DNA from: Streptomyces kaniharaensis
Lineage (GTDB): Bacteria > Actinomycetota > Actinomycetes > Streptomycetales > Streptomycetaceae
Assembly: GCF_009569385.1 (NCBI RefSeq)
Contig: NZ_WBOF01000001.1
Coordinates: 5,775,501-5,839,500 of the forward strand
Length of the DNA stretch: 64,000 nt
Direction: 5' to 3'
In this document: one piece after another, positions 7,483-14,577 of the stretch
Numbering within the stretch: the stretch's first letter is position 1
Layout: each line of letters begins with the position of its first letter
Notes under the pieces: model-generated
Databases searched by the model: none
Told to the model about the DNA's origin: nothing
Seen by the model: the letters and a program-made list of their open reading frames with translations, nothing else
Translations under genes and position numbers: made by a program

Positions 7483-8568
7483 ATGCACGACACCGTGATC
7501 ACCACCGGGTTGACGGTCCTGGACGACCACGTCGAGACCACGGTCGCGGCCGAGCTGCGGCCCGTTCCGGACGGCACGGACCCGCACGTCTGGCTCGCCC
7601 ACACGGACGTCGAACGTGCGCTGGGCTTCACGCGCAAGCCGCAGGGCTGGTGCCGGGGCGAGGTCTGCATCCCGGCGGCGGCCGTCGCGCGGATCGAGGA
7701 CACCGGCGCCGGGATGCACGACGTCACCGCCTTCGCCGAACTGCTCGGCCGTCCGGTCGCGATAGAACCCGCCGCCCGGGTGCTGGCGCTCGGCGCGTCC
7801 GCCGCCGACCGGTCGGCCGCCCTGGTCGGCGGAACGGCCCCCGACTTCACGCTCCCGGACGTCCACGGCGTGGAGCACTCGCTGGGCGAACTGCGCGGGC
7901 GGAAGGTGGCGCTGGTCTTCTGGGCCTCGTGGTGCGGCTGCCGCTACGACCTCCCCGCGTGGGAGCGCCAGCACGCCGAGCTGGAAGCCGAGGGCTTCTC
8001 GGTGCTGAGCGTCGCCGTGGACCGCCGGATCGAGGACGCGGCGCCCTGGATCGCCGAGGCCGCGCCCACCCACCCCGCGCTGATCGACGTCGACGGCCGG
8101 GCCGCGGACCTCTACCAGCTGCTCAACGTCCCGACCGTGGTCTGGATCGACGAGCAGGGCCGCATCGTCCGCCCGAACGACACCCAGTTCGCGACCGACC
8201 TCTTCCGCGACATGAGCGGCCTGGACTCCGAGAAGGCGCTCGGCGCGCTGCGCCGCTGGGTCACGACCGGCGACTCGGGACTCGACGCGGACGCCGTCGC
8301 CAGGCTGACCCGGTCGAGCACCCCGGAGCAGCAGCGCGCCCGCACGGAGGCCTCGCTCGCCCTGTGGCTGCTGCGCCACGGCCACGACCAGGCGGCGGAG
8401 CGGCACTTCGCGGCGGCGTCCGAGCTGGCCCCGGAGGACGTGACCACCTGGCGCAGCGCGATGCCGCTCCTCGGCGTGGACCCGATGGGCGACGAGTACT
8501 TCGCCCGGCGGACGGCCCTGGAGGAGGCCGGCGTGCTGATCTACCGCCCACTGCCGGACTGGCAGTAG
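7483..8568 (+). CDS. Redoxin/TlpA-like protein with a Cys-Gly-Cys active site
   Basis: The 361-residue protein has an N-terminal region with a CX4C pair (Cys57, Cys62). A thioredoxin-fold redoxin domain follows at about residues 113-245 (APDFTLPDVHG, VALVFWASWCGCRYDLP). The active site reads WCGC, so Cys151 and Cys153 are one residue apart instead of two. A cis-Pro follows (LNVPTVVWID). The C-terminal 100 residues are helical. No signal peptide is visible, so it is probably cytoplasmic. The ATG follows GAGGGGG. It is the first gene of an operon with a TetR regulator and is preceded by a strong operator. A peroxide- or electrophile-response role is inferred. Confidence 0.8.
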   Translation: MHDTVITTGLTVLDDHVETTVAAELRPVPDGTDPHVWLAHTDVERALGFTRKPQGWCRGEVCIPAAAVARIEDTGAGMHDVTAFAELLGRPVAIEPAARVLALGASAADRSAALVGGTAPDFTLPDVHGVEHSLGELRGRKVALVFWASWCGCRYDLPAWERQHAELEAEGFSVLSVAVDRRIEDAAPWIAEAAPTHPALIDVDGRAADLYQLLNVPTVVWIDEQGRIVRPNDTQFATDLFRDMSGLDSEKALGALRRWVTTGDSGLDADAVARLTRSSTPEQQRARTEASLALWLLRHGHDQAAERHFAAASELAPEDVTTWRSAMPLLGVDPMGDEYFARRTALEEAGVLIYRPLPDWQ

Positions 8569-8600
8569 GGAACCCGCGTCCTTCCTGGAGAATCGTCCCC

Positions 8601-9221
8601 ATGCCCGCCAAATCACCGACCGGCGCCTTCGCCCGGGCCCAGGCCCAGGGCGAGGCCGCCCTGCGCGCCGCTCTGCTCGACATCGCCGCCGGACTGCTGG
8701 CCGCCGAGGGCCCGGCGGCGCTGAGCATGCGACGCCTGGCCGCCGCCGCCGACTGCTCGACCACCGTGCTGTACCGCCTGTTCGGCGCCAAGGACGCCAT
8801 CACCGCCGCGCTCTACCTGGAGGGCTTCGCCCGGCTGCGCCGCCGCCTGGACGCCGTGCCGCGCGGCGACGACCCGGCGGAGTACCTCGCCGCGCTCGGC
8901 CGCGCCTACCGCGCCAATGCCCTGGAGGAGCCCAAGTTCTACGGCGTCATGCACGGCGAGGGCGTCCCCGGCTTCGTACCAGACGAAAGCGCGCGCGCCG
9001 CGGCGGCCGCGAGCCTGGACGTGCTGCGCGAAGCGGCGCGTGCCTGCGTCGAGGAGGGCGTCCTGCGCGCGGACGCCGACGTCGACGAGATCACCGACAC
9101 GCTGTGGGCGGCGGCCCACGGGGTGATCAGCCTGGAGCGCGGCGGGCACTTCCCCGGTGCCCTGGGCGAGGAGCGGTTCCGGACGCTGACCCGGGCGGCG
9201 GTGTCGGCGTTCCTGCCCTGA
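8601..9221 (+). CDS. TetR-family transcriptional regulator
   Basis: This 206-residue regulator has a classic N-terminal TetR helix-turn-helix (LSMRRLAAAADCSTTVLYRLFGAKDAI, about residues 41-67) and an all-helical ligand domain that probably senses a small hydrophobic compound. It starts 32 bp after the redoxin stop and has a modest GGAG site, so it is probably co-transcribed. The double dyad at 7432-7465, upstream of the operon, is the expected autoregulatory site. Confidence 0.9.
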   Translation: MPAKSPTGAFARAQAQGEAALRAALLDIAAGLLAAEGPAALSMRRLAAAADCSTTVLYRLFGAKDAITAALYLEGFARLRRRLDAVPRGDDPAEYLAALGRAYRANALEEPKFYGVMHGEGVPGFVPDESARAAAAASLDVLREAARACVEEGVLRADADVDEITDTLWAAAHGVISLERGGHFPGALGEERFRTLTRAAVSAFLP

Positions 9222-9280
9222 GGCGTGTCAGCCAGCCGTCAGCGGCCCGGGGGCAGCTCGCCTGCTGGCGGAGACGGAAA

Positions 9281-9312
9281 GGCGCCCCGCTCGTGGATCT
9301 GTGCGGGGCGCC
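9281..9312 (-). terminator. Hairpin terminator of the cold-shock gene
   Basis: GGCGCCCCGC (9281-9290) and GCGGGGCGCC (9303-9312) are perfect 10-base arms around a 12-base loop. Read on the minus strand, the stem is followed by TTTCC. It lies just beyond the cold-shock stop codon and could also end the convergent TetR transcript. Confidence 0.7.
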
Positions 9313-9329
9313 CGCTCGTGCGCTGGAGG

Positions 9330-9533
9330 TCAGGCCGGGCGGATGTTCTCCGCCTGCGGGCCCTTCTGGCCTTGCACGATGTCGAAGGTCACCTTCTGGC
9401 CCTCCTGGAGTTCACGGAAGCCCTGGGTCGCAATGTTCGAGTAGTGGGCGAAGACGTCGGGACCGCCGCCGTCCTGCTCGATGAACCCGAAGCCCTTCTC
9501 AGCGTTGAACCACTTCACAGTGCCGGTAGCCAT
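9330..9533 (-). CDS. Cold-shock protein (CspA family)
   Basis: The 67-residue single OB-fold protein is an RNA/ssDNA chaperone. It has the RNP1 motif KGFGFI and RNP2-like VFAHY, and starts GTVKWFNAEKGFGF as actinomycete cold-shock proteins do. The ATG at 9533 follows GAGGGAG. The stretch up to about 9680 has no other gene and ends in an AT-rich patch (TTGATCAAAACGTTACACC). A long 5-prime leader of the kind known for csp mRNAs is therefore likely. Confidence 0.95.
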   Translation of the reverse strand: MATGTVKWFNAEKGFGFIEQDGGGPDVFAHYSNIATQGFRELQEGQKVTFDIVQGQKGPQAENIRPA

Positions 9534-9840
9534 GCGCTTCTCCCTCGGGGGAACTGGTCGGGTCCCACGATTGCGGGCCCGGAGGTGATCGCCTTGGTCC
9601 GGAGAGGCGCTGAACAGCAAAGACGCCCACGACACGTAACCGCGGGCGAGAACTTCGGAACCACGACTGCTTGATCAAAACGTTACACCGCATGGGATCC
9701 CGCGGCCGGGGGAACCGAGAAAGACACGCAGCGGCGTAGCTGTTTGCGCCCACACACGCGCCTCGGTCGACGTCGTGCCGGGCGGCAGGCCTCTAGGCCG
9801 TCCGCGACTGCGGGGAACGGCAGCCGTAGCCCGGCCGGCC

Positions 9841-9965
9841 CTTCACCTACGCGAGCAGGGGATGAGCCTGCGCGACATCGCCAAGCGGCTCGTCATCACC
9901 ACGGGCGCGAAGAGGGCCAGCACCCCTGACCCGCCACCGTCAGGCGGATGCGTGAAACGGGATGA
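9841..9965 (+). pseudogene. Recombinase-type helix-turn-helix remnant
   Basis: LREQGMSLRDIAKRLVITTGAK reads like the C-terminal HTH region of actinomycete resolvase or plasmid-recombinase proteins. Homologues of that type continue (as I recall) KGQHPSPATVMRMLRE. Here the continuation appears only after a frame change, as GQHP-stop-PATVRRMRE at about 9925-9965. So there is one frameshift and one nonsense codon (TGA in place of a Ser codon). No start or catalytic domain remains. The rest of 9534-10125 holds the csp leader and no other recognisable gene. Confidence 0.5.
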
Positions 9966-10125
9966 CGGCAGGCGCGGACAGGGGGGTGCAACGGCATGGC
10001 AAGGCCTCTTGTGCGTCCGGATGGCTTCGTCCCCCCGGACTGCCAAGAAGCCCTGCTTCTCCGTGCAGTCATCGCTGAACCGGCCCAACCCGCCGACAGC
10101 CGTGGACGAGTTTGTTCACGGACGC

Positions 10126-11103
10126 TCAGGTGGCCAGCGGGATCAGTATGAGGAGCGGGATGAACAAGGTCCATTGCGGCAGGGTGAAGACCGCCGCGCC
10201 GAAGGCGTCCAGGTCGATGACGAAGAACACGACGGTGAACGCGGCGGCGATGAACCAGACATAAGCCAGAACCGGCCGCGCGATCCGGCGCTCGGCACGT
10301 GCGGCCCAGGCCAGAGCCACGGGGAGCGACGCGAGGAGCAGGGTGCACATGTGCCAGAGCACGCGGAAGAGTTGTTTGACCGGGGCGTCGAGGTTCGCGT
10401 GGACCAGGGGGCCGACGAACTCCGGGGTGCCGCCGAACAGGTGGAGTGCGGCGATCGCCGCGGCGAGAGTGGCCGCCGTCCATAGCGGCCATCGGCGGGA
10501 GGTCGCGGTGCTGGTGTGGGGCATGGGGATCTCCAGAAGCGGTGGGATCCGGCCGGCGCCTGCCGGCCGTGGTGCTCGGCCCGGGGAGGCGGGTGGCTTT
10601 CCGGGAGTGAGCCGTCGGCGTATCCGTGCAGGCAGCAGCGACGGGGCAGCGCGAAGTCCTGCGAGATGGAGCAGTCCGGTTGTCAGCGCGAAGGCGGAGA
10701 AGGCGAGCTCTCGCAGCGGAAGCGACGTGGGGGAGAGTGCTCTGGTCGGTATCTCGGGGAGCAGGGCGAGCCCGCGGAGCAGATAGACCGCGGTGATCAC
10801 CGTCAGTGCCGACGCGAGTCCGGGCAACGGGCGGAGCAGCCCGGCCGCCGACCACGCGTACGCCGCCGCGGCGGCGAGCAGTGTGGCTATGCCGACCACG
10901 GTCGCGGTCGGGATCGGCGACCGATGGTCCGCCAGGCGGGCGAGGTATTCGCCGGCGCCGAAGTACCGGAATCCGGCGCCGCCATAGAACGGCAGCGCGA
11001 GGTGCAGTACGCCGACGGCCAGGCTCAGTGCGCCGGCCGCTGCGAGCGTTCGGGTGCGGAGATCGTCTCGATCGGGCTTCGTCGGTGCCGGCGGATTGGG
11101 CAT
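10126..11103 (-). CDS. Multi-pass membrane protein, apparently two small membrane proteins fused
   Basis: The 325-residue protein has about eight hydrophobic segments in two blocks. Residues 1-165 look like one small integral membrane protein (AGALSLAVGVLHLALPFYG; YLLRGLALLPEI). A Pro/Arg-rich cytosolic linker follows. Residues 194-325 look like a second (AALHLFGGTPEFVGPLV; FRVLWHMCTLLLASLPVALAW). An internal ATG at 10524 with TGGAG six bases upstream marks where the second half would start on its own, so both a fused and a short product are possible. No catalytic motif is seen. It diverges from a TetR gene across a perfect palindrome and is the likely target. Confidence 0.7.
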   Translation of the reverse strand: MPNPPAPTKPDRDDLRTRTLAAAGALSLAVGVLHLALPFYGGAGFRYFGAGEYLARLADHRSPIPTATVVGIATLLAAAAAYAWSAAGLLRPLPGLASALTVITAVYLLRGLALLPEIPTRALSPTSLPLRELAFSAFALTTGLLHLAGLRAAPSLLPARIRRRLTPGKPPASPGRAPRPAGAGRIPPLLEIPMPHTSTATSRRWPLWTAATLAAAIAALHLFGGTPEFVGPLVHANLDAPVKQLFRVLWHMCTLLLASLPVALAWAARAERRIARPVLAYVWFIAAAFTVVFFVIDLDAFGAAVFTLPQWTLFIPLLILIPLAT

Positions 11104-11135
11104 GGTGTCGCTGCGCCCCCTGAATGCGAGGAAGA

Positions 11136-11159
11136 GTTCTAGAATCCATATTCTAGAAC
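11136..11159. promoter_or_regulatory. Perfect 24-bp palindromic operator (TetR type)
   Basis: GTTCTAGAAT (11136-11145) and ATTCTAGAAC (11150-11159) are exact reverse complements around CCAT. The site sits between the membrane-protein gene and the TetR gene. TACAAT at 11168-11173, seven bases before the TetR ATG, suggests a leaderless transcript starting just inside the operator's reach. Confidence 0.8.
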
Positions 11160-11180
11160 GGGCCGCCTACAATTGGTGGC

Positions 11181-11771
11181 ATGGGTCGCCCGTCGAAGTT
11201 CACCGAGGATCAGTTCCTGGACGCCGCACTGCGGCTGGTCTCCGCCGGAGGGCCCGACGCGGCGACGGTCGCAGCTGTCGCCGAGGCCCTCGGGGCGCCG
11301 GTCGGCTCGGTCTACCACCGGTTCGACTCCCGTGACCTGCTGCTGGCGAAGCTGTGGCTGCGGACGGTGCGACGGTTCCAGTCGGGGTTTCTGCAGGCCC
11401 TGGCGAGCGAGGATCTGGACGAGGCGGCCCTGGGCGCGGCGTTGCACGTGAACGTATGGGCGCGTGGGCATCTCGACGAGGCCCGCGCGCTGCTGCTCTA
11501 CCGCCGTGAGGACCTGGCAGGCCGTTGGCCGGCCGAACTCGGCGACGAGGTCGCCACGGTCAACGCGGCTGTCTTCGACGCGCTGCGCGACTACGCGTCG
11601 CGCCGGTACGGAAGCGCGGATCCGGAGCTCGTCCAGCGGGTGACCTTCGCGGTGTTGGACGTGCCCTACGCGGCCGGCCGCCGCCACCTCCTCGCCGGTG
11701 AAGCACCGCCGGCCCTCGTCGACGACCTGGTCGCCGTCACCTGCCGTTGCGTGCTGGCCGATCTCGATTGA
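11181..11771 (+). CDS. TetR-family transcriptional regulator
   Basis: This 196-residue protein starts GRPSKFTEDQFLDAALRLVSAGG. The HTH (TVAAVAEALGAPVGSVYHRF, about residues 30-49) is followed by a helical effector domain. There is no ribosome site before ATG 11181. TACAAT ends seven bases upstream, so the gene is probably translated from a leaderless message. The divergent membrane protein at 10126-11103 and the shared palindrome indicate local repression. The ligand is unknown. Confidence 0.9.
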   Translation: MGRPSKFTEDQFLDAALRLVSAGGPDAATVAAVAEALGAPVGSVYHRFDSRDLLLAKLWLRTVRRFQSGFLQALASEDLDEAALGAALHVNVWARGHLDEARALLLYRREDLAGRWPAELGDEVATVNAAVFDALRDYASRRYGSADPELVQRVTFAVLDVPYAAGRRHLLAGEAPPALVDDLVAVTCRCVLADLD

Positions 11772-11936
11772 CCCGCTCGCCTCGACGGCGACCTCGATCC
11801 ACGCCGCCTGTGCCCGACACGACAACGCCCGCAGGCCTCACCACGGCCAGGCCGCCCCGCCACCGGCGCCACCGGCCATGAGCCCCGCCGTGTCCAGGGC
11901 CCCGGCTGTTCACGGGTCGGACTCGTGAGTGGTCGC

Positions 11937-11973
11937 GAGATCCCGTCCGATCGTTCTGATCGGACGGGATCTC
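11937..11973 (+). terminator. Perfect 16-bp stem-loop after the TetR gene
   Basis: GAGATCCCGTCCGATC (11937-11952) and GATCGGACGGGATCTC (11958-11973) are perfect 16-base arms around GTTCT. This is the strongest hairpin noticed in the window. It lies between the TetR gene and the convergent ParB-like gene and can serve both. No T-run follows. The rest of 11772-12048 holds no recognisable gene. Confidence 0.7.
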
Positions 11974-12048
11974 TGCGTTGTGGGGGGGCTTGGTTGAGGT
12001 GGTGTCCGAAATCGGGTGCACTCAGTCGTAACGGCGGCGGGGTGTGGG

Positions 12049-12975
12049 TCAGGCTGCGCCTGTCGCGCAGGTGGTTTCGAGAGCGATGAGGCGGTTGGCG
12101 AGGGTGCGTGCCGGGCCGGTGAGGCCCTTGAGGATTTCCCGGGCGTAGGGGCTGCGGGGGTGGTGGGCGAGGTCCTGGACGGCGCTCCAGAGTTCCGCGA
12201 TGCCGGCCAGGCTGTGCTGGACGTGGCGGATGGCGTCGTGGCGCCGGGCGAGGTACTGCTCGGCCTTCTGATGGGCGTGGTGCCAGTCGATGTCGCCTGC
12301 TTCGGCGGTTCGGGCGAAGGCCGGCGTGGTGTCGCCGTCGGCGAGGCGGATGGCGTCGATCTCCTCGACGCGTCGGCGGAGGTGTTCCTCCGCCTGTCGG
12401 GCGTCGAGGGCCGCGGTGGCGTCGGTGAGGGCGAGGTGGCCGGCGATGACCTGTTCGGCGAGGTCGGGGGCGTGCTGGCGCAGTCGTGCGTGCTGGGCGA
12501 GGAGGGCCTTGGCGTCGGCCTTTCGTCTGCGGACGGCGGTGTAGGCGGCGTTGAGGGTGAGGGTGGCGGTGCGGACCTGTTCGGCGAGGTCGGGGGCGTG
12601 TTCGAGCACGGTGGTGGCGATGGACAGTCGGGTGACGTTGATGCCGCAGTGGGCGGTGTCGGACGGGAGTGAGTGCGGGGAGAGTGATCGTGCCATCGCG
12701 GTGATCATGGCGTGCTGGCCCGGGGTGGTGTTCGGCCGGTGGCGGTTGGCGGACACGATCAGGCAGACCGGATCATCGCCCTGATAGGTGGTGAAGCGGG
12801 GTTCGACCTCGGCCAGTTCGCAGGCGGCGAGTCGGGCGCGGCCGTCCAGGAGGACACCGTCGGCGTCCAGGACGACGGGCTCGGTCAAGCCGTTGCTCTC
12901 GATGTCCTGGGCAAGGTCGAGGAGTTCGTCAGGGCCGAACATCGGAAACAGGGCGGTGACGGGGTGGACCTTCAC
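12049..12975 (-). CDS. ParB-like N-domain protein
   Basis: The 308-residue protein begins with a ParB/Spo0J-type nuclease-fold domain (KVHPVTALFPMFGPDELLDLAQDI; EPVVLDADGVLLDGRARLAACELA, about residues 1-90). A long helical region rich in Ala, Arg and His follows and lacks a typical ParB HTH. The start is GTG 12975 with AAGGAG ten bases upstream; the longer ATG at 13026 has no site. No ParA partner or centromere-like repeat is near, so it is probably not a partition protein. Stand-alone ParB-domain proteins are common in mobile elements, and gene remnants flank this one. Confidence 0.75.
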   Translation of the reverse strand: MKVHPVTALFPMFGPDELLDLAQDIESNGLTEPVVLDADGVLLDGRARLAACELAEVEPRFTTYQGDDPVCLIVSANRHRPNTTPGQHAMITAMARSLSPHSLPSDTAHCGINVTRLSIATTVLEHAPDLAEQVRTATLTLNAAYTAVRRRKADAKALLAQHARLRQHAPDLAEQVIAGHLALTDATAALDARQAEEHLRRRVEEIDAIRLADGDTTPAFARTAEAGDIDWHHAHQKAEQYLARRHDAIRHVQHSLAGIAELWSAVQDLAHHPRSPYAREILKGLTGPARTLANRLIALETTCATGAA

Positions 12976-13124
12976 GGTGGGGGAACTCCTTGATCGGAAC
13001 AGGTGCTGGGGCAGAAGACGCCACAAACGGCCATATGGTTCAACGTCTGCGCCCTTCGGCCCTGGTCAGGGGTGGCCTTGGTGAGCCGGAGACCCTGCCC
13101 CGTGGCGGAGAAGAGGGCGAGGTC

Positions 13125-13244
13125 ATGCTGCTGGGGTGCACGTGCGACATCGATGAGTGCTGGCTGAACGCCCGTAGCGTGCCCTCAAACGCCGGCAGTG
13201 CCCACGCGGTGCACCGAAGCACCTGGGCCGAGCGAGAGCCCTGA
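13125..13244 (+). pseudogene. Fragment with an LLGCxCxxxxCW motif
   Basis: The open frame reads MLLGCTCDIDECWLNARS and then loses resemblance to anything. The opening resembles a family of small actinomycete proteins with LLGC-C-G-x-x-x-CW, known to me only as hypothetical proteins. Those go on for roughly 60-100 more residues (as I recall), so this copy looks truncated. Weak call. Confidence 0.3.
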
Positions 13245-13354
13245 TCATCTCCTCACGATCCACAACTCTTGACAATTGCTCCGGGCAAGGCCACTCCATG
13301 TGCCGCCTGGGACGGCGGCGGCGCTGGAGGGGAGCGGCGAGGTCAGGTCGCGAG

Positions 13355-14575
13355 TCACCTGGACGGAATCCGGCGCTTTCCCTTCTGGCGGTGCGGCCAA
13401 GGGAAGAGCCGCAAGGGGCGCTTGGCGGCGAGGTCCTCCACCCACCCGAAGGCGAGCACGAGCAGGCCGATCAGTGGGATCGCCGCCGTCAGCGGCAGCC
13501 ACGGGCTGGTCAGCAGCCACCGGGCGTGCTGGTAGAGGAAGGAGACGGACCAGAGGTTGTCGGTCAACGGGATCGCGAGGACGAGCGCGGGTGTGTGCCA
13601 CAGATACACGCTGACGGCTCGCGCGTTGAGCAGTCCGACCAGGCCGTTCCAGCGCTCGAGTGGTCTCGGCCACTGCTCCCATGACGGGCTGACATGGAGC
13701 AGGAGGGCGACGTAGCCGAAGGACCACAGGGCCTGAGCGATGGGCACGTCGTCCATGTCGGTGGGGGTGTAGGGGTCGAAGGGGCGGGTCAGCAGCCAGT
13801 ACAGCCCGGCGACCATGACGAGTGGAGCGACCGACGGCACCAGGTATCGGGCCGGCTTCTTGAGAATGCCTTCCTGGTGGGCCATGCCGAGGAGCCAGCA
13901 GGAGCCGAAGGTGCAGAAGTCGCCGACCGTCTCCCAGATCCGGCCGGTGGTGCTGAACAGGCCCGAGTTCATGATCAGGCACAGCATCAGGGGTGTCAGC
14001 ACCGTGGGCCAGGGGTGGCGTCGAAGTGCGCGCAGCATCAGCGGGGAGAGCAGGACGTACCAGAGATAGGCGCGCAGGTACCACAGGGGTACGGCGGCCT
14101 GTTCGGCCCAGCCGGTCTGCAGGGTGTGGAATCCCGGCAGCGGCGTGGTCGGGTGCGGCGGGGTACTCAGTGGGAGGACCCAGAACGCCAGTTTTCCCCA
14201 CCACCAGCCGGGGTGGCCTTCCGAGTTCGGTCCCCAGCCGTCGAGGACCATGCCGGCGAGCATGACCGCGCCGAACAGCCACATGGGCGGGAGCAGGCGT
14301 CGGAGCCGGCCGCGGATGACGTCGAGCGCGGGGCGGTGGAGCGATCGGGCCATCAGCGCGCCGGCGAGGGCGAACATCACGCCCATGGAAGGGAAGATGA
14401 TCGGCAGCCAGGACCAGCCGAAGTTGTGGTAGACCACGACGCGGATCAGTGCGAGTGCGCGCAGGAGGTCGAGGTAGCGGTCGCGGCCGCCGGCTTTGGG
14501 CGCGGGTGGTGACTGGGGAGTGCGCGGCGCGGGGACGCGCAGCCGAATGGTGTCCTCGTCGGTCGTGAGCCCCAT
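13355..14575 (-). CDS. Membrane acyltransferase (acyltransferase-3 family)
   Basis: This 406-residue integral membrane protein has about ten hydrophobic helices. The N-terminus (RDRYLDLLRALALIRVVVYHNFGW, about residues 31-54) carries the family's R-x10-H element, here Arg-Val-Val-Val-Tyr-His. Such enzymes move acetyl or other acyl groups onto exported polysaccharides or lipids. The ATG lies three bases after the stop of the upstream polysaccharide synthase, with GGAGG in that gene's last codons, so the two are translationally coupled. It probably decorates the synthase's polymer. Confidence 0.85.
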   Translation of the reverse strand: MGLTTDEDTIRLRVPAPRTPQSPPAPKAGGRDRYLDLLRALALIRVVVYHNFGWSWLPIIFPSMGVMFALAGALMARSLHRPALDVIRGRLRRLLPPMWLFGAVMLAGMVLDGWGPNSEGHPGWWWGKLAFWVLPLSTPPHPTTPLPGFHTLQTGWAEQAAVPLWYLRAYLWYVLLSPLMLRALRRHPWPTVLTPLMLCLIMNSGLFSTTGRIWETVGDFCTFGSCWLLGMAHQEGILKKPARYLVPSVAPLVMVAGLYWLLTRPFDPYTPTDMDDVPIAQALWSFGYVALLLHVSPSWEQWPRPLERWNGLVGLLNARAVSVYLWHTPALVLAIPLTDNLWSVSFLYQHARWLLTSPWLPLTAAIPLIGLLVLAFGWVEDLAAKRPLRLFPWPHRQKGKRRIPSR

Positions 14576-14577
14576 GG

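Noticed and set aside
12049..12975. Plasmid or chromosome partition locus
   Set aside because: There is no ParA gene and no parS-like palindrome near the ParB-domain gene, and the HTH part of ParB is missing.
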